Source: Sphingomonas citri (GTDB lineage Bacteria; Pseudomonadota; Alphaproteobacteria; Sphingomonadales; Sphingomonadaceae). From it: a DNA stretch of 64,000 nt. Below are positions 25,870 to 34,469 of this stretch, one piece after another. The notes below the pieces were generated by a model that did not search any database, was not told where the DNA came from, and worked only from the letters and a program-made list of their open reading frames with translations. The stretch's first letter is position 1. Each line of letters opens with the position of its first letter. The stretch spans positions 62,001 to 126,000 of the forward strand of contig NZ_JAHXZN010000003.1 of assembly GCF_019429485.1 (NCBI RefSeq), read 5' to 3'. The translations under genes and the position numbers were made by a program.

Positions 25870-27627
25870 GTGAGGAACATGTTGGCAGCGCTGCTCGGCG
25901 CGACGATGATGGTGGCGGTATCGGCGAGCGCCGCGCCGACAAACGGCAGTGCCGACGCGACGCTGCGCCAGCTCTACACCGACGAATATCGCTGGCGGCA
26001 GCAGCAGCTCGCCGCCGACGAGGACAGCCGCCGCGAGGCCCGCGCGCATCTGCCTGACGTCGGCCCCGCGGCGCAGGCGGCGCGGCTGAAGCGCTGGGAG
26101 GACACCGCGGCGCGGCTACGCGCGATCCGCCCGGCGGATCTCTCGCCCGCCGAGCAGGTCAATTATGCGGTGTATCGCCAGCAGATCGACGCACTCCTCA
26201 ACGAGCAGCGCTTCCGCGACTATGAGATGCCGCTCACCGCCGACACCAGCTTCTGGGGCGACGTCGCCGCGTCGGCGCGCGACCCGCTGGCGAACGAGAA
26301 GGAGTATCGCGCCTACCTGTCGATGCTGGGCGAGCTGCCGCGCTACTTCGACCAGCAGATCGCCGAGATGCGCGCCGGCCTCCGGCGCGGCTTCACCCCG
26401 CCCCGGGTGACGCTGGCGGGGCGCGACATCGGCGTGGCGCAGGTGGTCGAGGCCAAGACGATCACGGACAATCCCTTCTACGCGCCGTTCGTCAGCCTGC
26501 CGAAGCAGATCCCAGCCGCGACCCAGGCCGAGCTGCGCCGCGCCGGCGAGGCGGCGATCCGCGACTCGGTAGTCCCCGCGCATCGTAGGCTGCTCACCTT
26601 CCTGCGCACGGAATATGTTCCCGGCGCGCGCATCACCCTCGCCGCCGCTGACCTCCCCGACGGCCGGGCCTATTACCAGTCCAAGGTGGCGAACTATACG
26701 ACGCTGCCGCAGACCCCCGAGCAGGTCCATGCCATCGGTCTCGCCGAGGTCGCCAAGATCCGCGCGCGCATGCACCAAGTGATGGCGCAGGTGAAGTTCC
26801 GGGGTGACCTGCCCGCCTTTCTCACCTTCTTGCGCACCGACCCGCGCTTCTATGCGACCGCGCCGCAGCAGCTGCTCGATCGCGCGGCGTGGATCGCCAA
26901 GACCTTCGACGGCAAGGCCTCGCGCTATTTCGGCCGGCTGCCGCGCAGCCGCTTCGCGATCCGGCCGGTACCCGCCGACGTCGCGCCCTTCTACACCGCG
27001 GGGCGCGGCGGGCCGGGCGTGTACCTCGTCAACACCTATGACCTGCCCGCCCGCTCGCTCTACGCGCTGCCCGCGCTGACGCTGCACGAGAGCGCGCCGG
27101 GTCACGCCTTCCAGATGCCGCTCGCGGCGGAGAACAAGGACCTGCCGCCGTTCCGCCGCGACTCCTATCTGTCGGTCTACGGCGAGGGCTGGGCGCTCTA
27201 CTGCGAGACGCTGGGCGAGGAGATGGGGATGTACGAGACTCCCTACGATCTCTTCGGCATGCTCAGCTATCAGGCGTGGCGCGCGTCGCGGCTGGTGGTC
27301 GATACCGGCATCCACGCGATGGGCTGGAGCCGCGAGCGCGCCCAAACCTATCTGCGCGACAACACCGCGCTGTCCGACCACGAGGTCACCACCGAGGTCG
27401 ATCGCTACATCTCCTGGCCCGGGCAGGCGCTGAGCTATTACACCGGACAGCTCGCGATCCAGCGCGCACGCGCGCGCGCCGAGCAGAGGCTCGGCCCCAA
27501 GTTCAACGTGAAAGCCTTCCATGATGCGGTGCTGGCGCTCGGCTCCGTGCCGGTGAGCGAGATCGATCGCCGCGTCGACCAGCTGATCCGCGACGACGGT
27601 CGAGGTCCCTATGCCGACGAGGAGTAG
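25870..27627 (+). CDS. DUF885-family metalloprotein, exported
   Basis: A 585-residue protein of the DUF885 family, thought to be zinc peptidases. The motif LHESAPGHAFQ contains His406, Glu407 and His412 in an H-E-x4-H arrangement. YGEGWALYCETLGEEMGMY about 30 residues later carries the likely third ligand and supports a metallopeptidase fold. A signal peptide covers residues 1-22 (ending VSASAAP). The GTG at 25870 has GGGGAGG just upstream; an ATG at 25879 is an alternative. The substrate is unknown. The downstream gene has its own probable promoter. Confidence 0.85.
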   Translation: MRNMLAALLGATMMVAVSASAAPTNGSADATLRQLYTDEYRWRQQQLAADEDSRREARAHLPDVGPAAQAARLKRWEDTAARLRAIRPADLSPAEQVNYAVYRQQIDALLNEQRFRDYEMPLTADTSFWGDVAASARDPLANEKEYRAYLSMLGELPRYFDQQIAEMRAGLRRGFTPPRVTLAGRDIGVAQVVEAKTITDNPFYAPFVSLPKQIPAATQAELRRAGEAAIRDSVVPAHRRLLTFLRTEYVPGARITLAAADLPDGRAYYQSKVANYTTLPQTPEQVHAIGLAEVAKIRARMHQVMAQVKFRGDLPAFLTFLRTDPRFYATAPQQLLDRAAWIAKTFDGKASRYFGRLPRSRFAIRPVPADVAPFYTAGRGGPGVYLVNTYDLPARSLYALPALTLHESAPGHAFQMPLAAENKDLPPFRRDSYLSVYGEGWALYCETLGEEMGMYETPYDLFGMLSYQAWRASRLVVDTGIHAMGWSRERAQTYLRDNTALSDHEVTTEVDRYISWPGQALSYYTGQLAIQRARARAEQRLGPKFNVKAFHDAVLALGSVPVSEIDRRVDQLIRDDGRGPYADEE

Positions 27628-27636
27628 TCAGACAGG

Positions 27637-27665
27637 TTGCGCTTACATATTATACTTAGTATACG
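27637..27665 (+). promoter_or_regulatory. Candidate promoter with palindromic operator before the hydroxyproline genes
   Basis: TTGCGC (27637-27642) and TATACG (27660-27665) are separated by 17 bases. The palindrome TATACT-T-AGTATA (27651-27663) covers the spacer and -10 element. This AT-rich palindrome stands out in the high-GC surroundings. It is the kind of site bound by GntR-family repressors that often control hydroxyproline genes, but no such regulator is encoded in this window. Confidence 0.5.
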
Positions 27666-27700
27666 ATCTACCTGAGAACGGGCGAGGGGCAGTGTCGGCG

Positions 27701-28615
27701 ATGGCGATCGGTTGGAAGGGCGTATTCCCGGCGGTGACGACCCAGGTGCGCGAGGATCTCACGCTCGACCTCGCCGACACGCAGCGCGTCGTCGACGAGC
27801 TGATCCGCGACGGCGTCACCGGGATCATCGCGCTCGGCACGGTGGGCGAGAACAACTCGCTCGATCATGACGAGAAGGTCGCGGTGCTCTCCGCCATCGT
27901 CGAGGTGGTGAAGGGGCGCGTGCCCGTGCTCACCGGCGTCTCCGAATATGACACGCGGCGCGCGGTGCGCTACGCCCAGGCCGCGGAGAAGGCCGGCGCG
28001 GACGGGCTGATGCTGCTGCCGCCGATGGTCTATGTCCCCAAGCCCGACGAGCTGGTGGCGCACTTCCGCGGCGTGGCGGAGCGCACCGCGCTGCCGATCA
28101 TGCTATACAACAACCCGCCGGCCTATCGCACCGTGATCGATCGCTACGTGCTCGAGCAGCTGGTGCCGGTGAAGAATATCGTCGCGGTGAAGGAATCGGC
28201 GCCCGACACGCGCCGCTTTACCGACTTCCGCAACGATCTCGGCGACCGCTACGTGCTGTTCGCCGGGCTCGACGACGTCGCGCTGGAAGGGCTGTATCTC
28301 GGCGCGCGCGGCTGGGTCTCCGGCCTGACCAACGCTTTTCCCAAGGAGTCGGTCGAGCTGGTCGCGGCGGTCGAGCGCGGCGATCATGCCAAGGCGCTCG
28401 AGATCTATCGCTGGTTCATGCCGCTGCTCCACCTCGATGCCGAGCACGACCTGGTCCAGTCGATCAAGCTGGCCGAGCAGGTGATGGGGCGCGGCTCGGA
28501 GCGCGTGCTGCCGCCGCGCTACGTGCTCACCGGGGCGCGGCGCGCCGAGGTGATCGCGATGGTCGAGCAGGCCGCGGCGACGCGCCCGAGCCTGTCGCTG
28601 CCCGCCGCGGCCTGA
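27701..28615 (+). CDS. Dihydrodipicolinate synthase-family protein, probable pyrroline-4-hydroxy-2-carboxylate deaminase
   Basis: A TIM-barrel class I aldolase-family enzyme of 304 residues. The Schiff-base Lys164 is in IVAVKESAPD, Tyr136 in MLYNNPP, and the substrate-carboxylate loop is GTVGENNSLDHDE. The last replaces the GTTGE of true DapA. Its neighbour is a 4-hydroxyproline epimerase. In the hydroxyproline pathway a DapA-like deaminase converts the cyclic imine to alpha-ketoglutarate semialdehyde, so that role is inferred from context. The ATG at 27701 is chosen; a GTG at 27692 is possible. Confidence 0.8.
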   Translation: MAIGWKGVFPAVTTQVREDLTLDLADTQRVVDELIRDGVTGIIALGTVGENNSLDHDEKVAVLSAIVEVVKGRVPVLTGVSEYDTRRAVRYAQAAEKAGADGLMLLPPMVYVPKPDELVAHFRGVAERTALPIMLYNNPPAYRTVIDRYVLEQLVPVKNIVAVKESAPDTRRFTDFRNDLGDRYVLFAGLDDVALEGLYLGARGWVSGLTNAFPKESVELVAAVERGDHAKALEIYRWFMPLLHLDAEHDLVQSIKLAEQVMGRGSERVLPPRYVLTGARRAEVIAMVEQAAATRPSLSLPAAA

Positions 28616-28628
28616 TAGCCTGCGCGTC

Positions 28629-29627
28629 ATGCGCCACACCTTCTTCTGCATCGACGGCCATACCGCGGGCAACCCGGTGCGGCTCGTCGCCGGCGGCGCG
28701 CCGCTGCTGCGCGGCGCCTCCATGTCCGACCGCCGGCAGGATTTCCTCGCCCGCTACGACTGGATCCGTACCGGCCTCTGCTTCGAGCCGCGCGGGCATG
28801 ACATGATGTCGGGAGGCTTCCTCTACCCGCCCACCAGAGCCGACGCCGATGTCGGCATCCTGTTCATCGAGACGAGCGGCTGCCTGCCGATGTGCGGCCA
28901 CGGGACGATCGGGATCATCACTTTCGGGCTGGAGCACGGGCTGATCCAGCCGACCACGCCGGGGCGGCTCAAGGTCGAGGTGCCCGCCGGCGTGATCGAC
29001 ATCGCTTATTCGGTCGCGGGCGAGAAGGTGACCTCGGTGCGCATCACCAACGTGCCGAGCTATGTCGCGGCGCGCGGGGTCGAGGTGGAGGTGGCCGAGC
29101 TCGGGCGGCTTCGCGTCGACGTTTCCTATGGCGGCAATTATTACGCGATCGTCGAGCCGCAGGGGGGCTATGCGGGGCTCGACGCGATGGGCGCGGACCG
29201 GCTGATCGCGGCCTCGCGCCTGGTACGCGCCGCGGTGCGTGAGAAGGTCGAGCCGGTCCACCCGCTCGACCCGACGATCCGCGGTGTGAGCCACGTGCTC
29301 TGGGCGGAACGCCCCCGCGCGAACGATGCCGACGGGCGCAACGCGGTGTTCTACGGTGACAAGGCGATCGACCGCTCGCCCTGCGGTACCGGCACCTCGG
29401 CGCGGCTCGCGCATCTCGCCGACCGCGGCGACCTTCGTGTCGGCGACCGCTTCGTCCACGAGAGCTATATCGGCAGCCGCTTCATCGGACGGGTCGAGGA
29501 AGCGACGACGCTGGGCGGCGTGCCCGCGATCGTCCCCTCGATCGAGGGATCGGCCGTGGCAACCGGCTTCAACACAATCTGGATCGATCGCGCCGACCCG
29601 TTTTGGGCCGGGTTCCAGGTGGCGTGA
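28629..29627 (+). CDS. 4-hydroxyproline 2-epimerase (proline racemase family)
   Basis: Interconverts trans-4-hydroxy-L-proline and cis-4-hydroxy-D-proline by a two-base mechanism. Both catalytic cysteines are present: Cys89 in CLPMCGHGT and Cys252 in SPCGTGTSAR. That marks an epimerase or racemase rather than a dehydratase, where the first is usually Ser or Thr. The 332 residues are normal. It begins 13 bases after the deaminase-like gene. The FAD D-hydroxyproline dehydrogenase and the semialdehyde dehydrogenase needed to finish the pathway are not in this window. Confidence 0.9.
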   Translation: MRHTFFCIDGHTAGNPVRLVAGGAPLLRGASMSDRRQDFLARYDWIRTGLCFEPRGHDMMSGGFLYPPTRADADVGILFIETSGCLPMCGHGTIGIITFGLEHGLIQPTTPGRLKVEVPAGVIDIAYSVAGEKVTSVRITNVPSYVAARGVEVEVAELGRLRVDVSYGGNYYAIVEPQGGYAGLDAMGADRLIAASRLVRAAVREKVEPVHPLDPTIRGVSHVLWAERPRANDADGRNAVFYGDKAIDRSPCGTGTSARLAHLADRGDLRVGDRFVHESYIGSRFIGRVEEATTLGGVPAIVPSIEGSAVATGFNTIWIDRADPFWAGFQVA

Positions 29628-29754
29628 GGGTAGCGCCGGCGTCACCTGAAGGCGATCACGCTTGTGCCGGCTCACGGGCGCTCAGCATAGTCATGACGGC
29701 GCTAACTTATGTGAGATAAAGCGCACATTAACTATCGTCGCCTAGACGATTGGC

Positions 29755-30060
29755 ATGACGCGCCGTCTCCCGGTCCCGCTGCTGCTCCACGCCGCGCTCT
29801 TCGCGGCGGTGCTGCTGGTGCTGGCACTGCGGCCGCCGGCCGAGGGGACGCTGCTGCTGGTGCCGATCGCCACCGCCCCGGGCGTGCTCGCCTCGGCCGC
29901 GCTCGCCGCCGACGCGCGGCTGGTCGGGCGCGGGCCGGGACGAAGCCTGGTGGTGCGCGGCACGCGCGACCGGATCAAGGCGCGGCTGCGCCTCGGCGAC
30001 GCGCTGCTGCTCGCCGCGCCCTCGCCGCTTTGCGGCGACGATCTCGAGGTGAGGACATGA
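29755..30060 (+). CDS. Small membrane protein coupled to a chemoreceptor
   Basis: 101 residues of unknown family. One N-terminal hydrophobic helix ([18 protein letters not shown]) is followed by a second moderately hydrophobic stretch and a basic region ([17 protein letters not shown]). The stop overlaps the chemoreceptor ATG (ATGA), so the two are probably made together. The upstream gap is AT-rich with half-palindromic TTATGTG and CACATTAA near 29707-29731, a possible promoter or regulator site. Function unknown. Confidence 0.6.
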   Translation: MTRRLPVPLLLHAALFAAVLLVLALRPPAEGTLLLVPIATAPGVLASAALAADARLVGRGPGRSLVVRGTRDRIKARLRLGDALLLAAPSPLCGDDLEVRT

Positions 30061-31649
30061 CCGTGATCGGCTGGCGCGCGCTCGACACGCTGACGCTCGA
30101 GCAGATGCGTCTTCTCGGCATGCGGCTGATCGCCGCGCTTGGCTGGGTCGCGCTCGCCGCCGTGGCGGTGATCCAGCTGGCGCTCACCGGCGTCGTCGAT
30201 CCCTTCGTGCTCGGCGCGGGGATCGCGCTCACCGCGGCGCCGACCTGGCTCGCGTTCAAGGGTCGCACCGACGCCCAGGCGCGAACCGTCGCGGGGACGC
30301 TCGCCGCCACCGCCCCCGCGCTGCTGGTCTATGTGCTCGAGGGTCATCCCTGGCAGATGGACGGGCATATGTTCTTCTTCGTCGCGCTCGCCGCCTTGGT
30401 GGTGCTGTGCGACTGGCGGCCGATCGTCTTCGCCGCGGGGCTGATCGCGCTCCATCACCTGCTGCTCGAATGGTTCGCGCCGACCTGGGTATTCGCGGGC
30501 GAAGGGCGGCTCGGCCGCGTGCTGGTCCACGCGTTGGCGGTGGTGATGCAGGCAGGGGTGCTGTGGCTGGTGACGGGTGCGCTCGAGCGGCTGCTCGAAC
30601 GCCAGCGGCTCTCGCTCGAGCACAGCCGCGTGTTGGTCGCGGAGGCCGACGAGGCGCGCTCCGCCGCCGAGCAGGCGCGCGCCACCGCGACCGAGGCGCT
30701 GCGCCAGACGCGCGCCGCCGAGGACGCCGCCGCGGCCGAGCGCGCGCGGCTGCGCGGCGTCGAGCAGGACGCGGCGTCGCGGCGGCGAGACGAGCTACTC
30801 GCCGTCGCCGAGGCGTTCGAGGGCTCGGTGGCGCAGGTGGTGCGTGCGATCGGCAGCGCGGCGGGCCAGCTCGAGCGCTCCTCGATCGCGCTCGACGATC
30901 TCGCCGCGGGGGCCGGAGTGCAGGCCGCGGCGGTGGCGAGCGAGGCGGTCGAGGCGACCGCGCAGATCCGCCACGTCGCCGACTCAATCCGCGATCTCGG
31001 CGGCTCGATCCGTGCCATCGCCGACTCGGCCGATCAGCAGAGCGCGCTCACCGCGGTGGCGCAGGCGGCGGCCGGCAGCGGCGTCGGCCGGATCGGCGAG
31101 CTCGAGGAGCACGGCCAGCGCATCGGCCAGCTCGTCGGCGATATCCGCGACATCGCCGAGAAGACCAACCTGCTCGCGCTCAACGCCACGATCGAGGCGG
31201 CGCGCGCGGGCGAGGCGGGGCGCGGCTTCGCCGTGGTCGCGGGCGAGGTGCGCTCGCTCGCCGCCGACTCGACGCGCGCGAGCGATCGTATCAGCGCCCT
31301 TCTCGGCGCGATCTTCGCGGGCGTGGGCGATGCCGCCGCGGCGCTGACCCGCGCCGATATGGCGGTGGCGCAGGTGTCGAGCGCGGCGGGCGGGATCGCG
31401 GCCTCGGTGTCGGACCAGCGCCAGCTCGCTGCCGGGATCGAGGCGGGCGCGACTCGCACCGCGAGCGGCGCAGAGCTGATCGAGCGGCGTATCGACGAGG
31501 TCGCCGCCGCGGTGCGCTCCACCGCGTCGCTGTCGCAGACGGTGCGCGGCAGCGCGGGCGAGCTCGCCGCCAGCGCGCGCGCGCTCGACGGCGCGACCGA
31601 GCGCTTCGTCGGCTTCCTCAAGGGCGAGACGCCGCGCCGCGCCGCGTGA
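30057..31649 (+). CDS. Methyl-accepting chemotaxis protein with multi-pass N-terminal membrane domain
   Basis: A chemoreceptor of 530 residues. The first about 185 residues contain five or six hydrophobic helices ([65 protein letters not shown] and others). There is no large periplasmic ligand domain and no clear HAMP. An Ala/Arg/Glu coiled coil from about 190 to 250 leads to the signalling domain. Its hairpin tip ([35 protein letters not shown]) binds CheA/CheW. It may sense a membrane-related or energy cue. No other chemotaxis genes are nearby. Confidence 0.88.
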   Translation: MTVIGWRALDTLTLEQMRLLGMRLIAALGWVALAAVAVIQLALTGVVDPFVLGAGIALTAAPTWLAFKGRTDAQARTVAGTLAATAPALLVYVLEGHPWQMDGHMFFFVALAALVVLCDWRPIVFAAGLIALHHLLLEWFAPTWVFAGEGRLGRVLVHALAVVMQAGVLWLVTGALERLLERQRLSLEHSRVLVAEADEARSAAEQARATATEALRQTRAAEDAAAAERARLRGVEQDAASRRRDELLAVAEAFEGSVAQVVRAIGSAAGQLERSSIALDDLAAGAGVQAAAVASEAVEATAQIRHVADSIRDLGGSIRAIADSADQQSALTAVAQAAAGSGVGRIGELEEHGQRIGQLVGDIRDIAEKTNLLALNATIEAARAGEAGRGFAVVAGEVRSLAADSTRASDRISALLGAIFAGVGDAAAALTRADMAVAQVSSAAGGIAASVSDQRQLAAGIEAGATRTASGAELIERRIDEVAAAVRSTASLSQTVRGSAGELAASARALDGATERFVGFLKGETPRRAA

Positions 31650-31650
31650 C

Positions 31651-32823
31651 TCAGCCCTCGTCGATCCCCCAGTTGAGCCCGCGCGAGATCGCCGGATCCG
31701 CCACGGCGGTGAGCGCATAGGCGACCAGCTGCTTGCCACGCTGCCACCAGCCGGTCGCGGCGCGATAGGCCTCGGGCGTCACCTCGTTGGACTGCGCGAT
31801 CTCGCCCTCGACATAGGCGCGCGCGTGCGCCGCGAAGGCCGGATCGTCGATCCGCAGCATCAGCTCGAGGTTGATGAACAGGCTGCGCATGTCGAGGTTG
31901 GCGCTGCCGATCCAGGTGGCGTCATCGACCACGTACAATTTGGTGTGCAGCTTGGTGGCGGCATATTCGAACACGCGCACCCCGCGGCGCAGCAGCCCCG
32001 CATAGGTGAAGCGCGCCGCCGCGATTGTCACGTTGTTGTCCGACTTGGACGCGGTGACGACCCGCACCGCCGCGGCGCGGCGGCCGGCGCGATCGAGCGC
32101 GCGCAGCAGCGTCGGGCTCGGCGTGAAATAGCCCGCGATCACGTCGATGCGGGTCGCGCGCCGCATGTCGTCGCGGATCGCGCGCGCCCAGGGCGACAGC
32201 TCGCGCGTCGGGCCGCCGATCAGCCAGCGCAGCCTGCCGTCGTTCTCGCTCCACCGCGCCAGCGCGCGGTTGAGCCGGCGCACCCGGCTGCGCCCGTGGA
32301 TACCCTGTTCCAGCGCGTCGAAATAGCCCGCCATCCGCGCCGCGGCGGGGCCCTCCAACAGCAGGCCGAGATCGCGCCACGCCTGCTCGCGCGGCGTGCC
32401 GAAGTAATCGTCCTCGATGTTGAAGCCGCCGATGATGATCCGCGCGTCATCGGTCTCGGCGTCGGCGAGCGCGAGCTTCTGGTGGTTGCGCAGCAGATAG
32501 CGTCGTCCCAGCCGCGGTGAGAAACGGCACACCGACACGCCGGCGCGCTCCAGCGGCGCGAAGAAGTCGGGGTCGGCGTCGTCGCTGCCGAACCCGTCGA
32601 CGATCAGCGCGACGCGCACCCCGCGCCCCGCCGCAGCGGTGAGCGCGGCGTTGACGCGGCGCCCCGACTCATCGTCGGCGTAGATGTAGTAGAGCACACG
32701 CAGCGAGCGGCGCGCGCCGTCGATCAGCGCGATCAGTCCCTCCAGCCGGCGCGGGCCGGTGTCGAGCAGCGTCAGGCGGTTGCCCTCCACGGTGAACGTC
32801 GGCTGGGCGGGAGCGTCTTCCAT
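31651..32823 (-). CDS. Phospholipase D-type cardiolipin synthase-like enzyme
   Basis: A two-HKD phosphatidyltransferase, likely joining two phosphatidylglycerols to cardiolipin. HKD1 is HQKLALADAETDDARIIIGGFN, HKD2 is HTKLYVVDDATWIGSANLDMRS. The order, length (390 residues) and LYYIYADDESGRRV start match the cardiolipin synthase subfamily without the two N-terminal transmembrane helices, as in ClsB. The ATG at 32823 is chosen because upstream in-frame sequence has no family match. It is divergent from rpoZ and convergent with the chemoreceptor. Confidence 0.87.
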   Translation of the reverse strand: MEDAPAQPTFTVEGNRLTLLDTGPRRLEGLIALIDGARRSLRVLYYIYADDESGRRVNAALTAAAGRGVRVALIVDGFGSDDADPDFFAPLERAGVSVCRFSPRLGRRYLLRNHQKLALADAETDDARIIIGGFNIEDDYFGTPREQAWRDLGLLLEGPAAARMAGYFDALEQGIHGRSRVRRLNRALARWSENDGRLRWLIGGPTRELSPWARAIRDDMRRATRIDVIAGYFTPSPTLLRALDRAGRRAAAVRVVTASKSDNNVTIAAARFTYAGLLRRGVRVFEYAATKLHTKLYVVDDATWIGSANLDMRSLFINLELMLRIDDPAFAAHARAYVEGEIAQSNEVTPEAYRAATGWWQRGKQLVAYALTAVADPAISRGLNWGIDEG

Positions 32824-32959
32824 CGCCCTCAGATGGCGGGTCGCGCCGCGGCGGGCAAGCGCACCGCTGCCCCGGCGTGGGGCGCGGCTTCCTTGACGGC
32901 TGGCCGGTGCTCGACTAGATGGCCACCCTTCCCTGAAGTTTACGACAAGAGGATACGCG

Positions 32960-33304
32960 ATGGCGCGCGTCACCGTCGAGGATTGCGTCGACAAGATCCC
33001 GAACCGCTTCGATCTCGTCCTGCTCGCCGCCCAGCGCGCGCGGCAGGTGTCGGGCGGCGCCGAGCTGACGATCGACCGCGATCGCGACAAGAACCCGGTG
33101 GTCGCGCTGCGCGAGATCGCCGAGGAGACGGTCAAGCCCGACGAGCTCCACGAGTCGGTGGTGCAGAGCCTCCAGCGCGTCCAGATCGACGACGAGGAAG
33201 AGGCCGACGCGATCGGCAGCCTCGCCGCCTCGGCCGAGGCGCTGCGCCTCACCGCGGTCGCCCCGCCGCGCAACCAGAATCTCGGCGCCGACTACGACGG
33301 CTGA
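32960..33304 (+). CDS. rpoZ: RNA polymerase omega subunit
   Basis: Assists RNA polymerase assembly and ppGpp response. The N-terminus [29 protein letters not shown] is the conserved omega signature, followed by [14 protein letters not shown]. The acidic C-terminal third is variable as in the family. It is 114 residues with AGAGGA at the ribosome-binding position. The usual neighbour spoT/rel is not adjacent here. Confidence 0.95.
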   Translation: MARVTVEDCVDKIPNRFDLVLLAAQRARQVSGGAELTIDRDRDKNPVVALREIAEETVKPDELHESVVQSLQRVQIDDEEEADAIGSLAASAEALRLTAVAPPRNQNLGADYDG

Positions 33305-33470
33305 GGCGTTCGAGCGTGTTCCTCGTGCGCCTGCGCGGACAGGGGCGCGGGGAGATGGGGGCTGCGCTCCCGTGGCCTTGGGCGCCCGCGTGCGCCGGAT
33401 CGCGGGATGACGTGGTCATGTAAGCCGCTGAGTGGTGCCGACGGCTGAACGTCACGTCACCTTCGTTCCG

Positions 33471-33568
33471 GCGTCATCCTGAACTCGTTTCAGGATCTAC
33501 CGCCCCGCACGAACCGCCACCGCTGAGAACGCGGGACCGTGGATCCTGAAACAAGTTTAGGATGACGC
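33471..33568. repeat. Palindromic dispersed repeat (family A)
   Basis: Arms at 33471-33500 (GCGTCATCCTGAACTCGTTT, then CAGGATCTAC) and 33539-33568 (GTGGATCCTGAAACAAGTTT, then AGGATGACGC) are near-perfect inverted copies. It fills the 289-base gap 33305-33593 between rpoZ and the convergent aldose-epimerase-like gene. It is a sibling of the copy embedded in the carboxylesterase. Confidence 0.87.
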
Positions 33569-33593
33569 TAGCAGACGGGGAAAGCGCCCCGCC

Positions 33594-34469
33594 TCACCCC
33601 ATCAGCGTCACGCTCATCGTGATGCGCTTCTCGCCGCCGGGCGCCACCTCGAAGACGCCGGGCTTGTCGCGATACTCGCCGGTATAGCCCTCGGGGTCGG
33701 CGATGCCGTGCCACGGCTCGACGCACACGAAGGCCGCCCCCGGCTTGGTCCAGATCCCCAGCTTGGGCGTGTCGGGGAAAGCGATCTCGAGCTGCGGGCC
33801 TGCCTCGGCGCCGTAGCGGACCGACTGCGACACCACCTCGTCCCACACCAGCGCGTCATGCGCGAACAGCGCGTCGTCGAGCCGCAGCACGCGCCCATCG
33901 AGCGGGGAGGCGACAGTCTCCGCCGCGATCGTGCCATCGGCGGCGATGCTGCGCAGCCGCGCCGGCTCGTCCTTGGCGAAGACGATGCGGTGGTCGCCGC
34001 GCGCCTGGCCATAGGGGAGCGGCCAGGCGAAGGCGGGATGGAAGCCGAAGCTCGCCGGCAGCGGCACGTCCGCGGGGTTGGCGACGGTCGCCTCGATCGC
34101 CAGCGTCGCGCCCTCGAGCGTATAGGCCAGCTCGAGCCGGAAGGCGAAGGGATAGCGCGCGCGCGTCGTGGCATCGTCGGTCAGCGCGAACACCGCGCGG
34201 GTCGGCGTCGCCTCGATGACGGCGAAGTCGCTGCGCCGGGCGAAGCCGTGCTTGCGCATCGGATAGTCGACGCCGTCGACGCGGATCGTCTCGCCCGAGG
34301 GCGCGCCTACCACCGGGAAGAGGATCGGGGCACGCCCGTTCCAGAAGCGCGGGTCGGCGTCGGTCATCAGCTCGCGCCCATCGCCGTCGGTCAGCGAAGA
34401 GAGCTGCGCGCCGTGCGGGTCGATCGCCGCGCCCAGCACCCCGTTCGAGAGTCGGATCCACTCAGCCAC
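33594..34469 (-). CDS. Aldose 1-epimerase family protein
   Basis: A galactose-mutarotase-fold protein of 291 residues. It carries the FGFHPAFAWPLP motif with the catalytic His, VDYPMRKHGFARRS near residue 85, and the C-terminal FVCVEPWHGIADPEGYTGEYRDKPGVFEVAPGGE segment with a conserved Glu. It probably interconverts sugar anomers, possibly sugar phosphates as in the YeaD group. The GTG start lies inside the pheT end (8-base overlap), so it is the last gene of the rpmI-to-pheT operon. This location does not explain a sugar-specific role. Confidence 0.82.
   Translation of the reverse strand: MAEWIRLSNGVLGAAIDPHGAQLSSLTDGDGRELMTDADPRFWNGRAPILFPVVGAPSGETIRVDGVDYPMRKHGFARRSDFAVIEATPTRAVFALTDDATTRARYPFAFRLELAYTLEGATLAIEATVANPADVPLPASFGFHPAFAWPLPYGQARGDHRIVFAKDEPARLRSIAADGTIAAETVASPLDGRVLRLDDALFAHDALVWDEVVSQSVRYGAEAGPQLEIAFPDTPKLGIWTKPGAAFVCVEPWHGIADPEGYTGEYRDKPGVFEVAPGGEKRITMSVTLMG

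Noticed and set aside
25688..25873. 61-codon open frame before the DUF885 gene, ending with a GTGA overlap
   Set aside because: Most of it is read from a decayed family A repeat, it has no ribosome-binding site, and similar peptides arise wherever such repeats occur.
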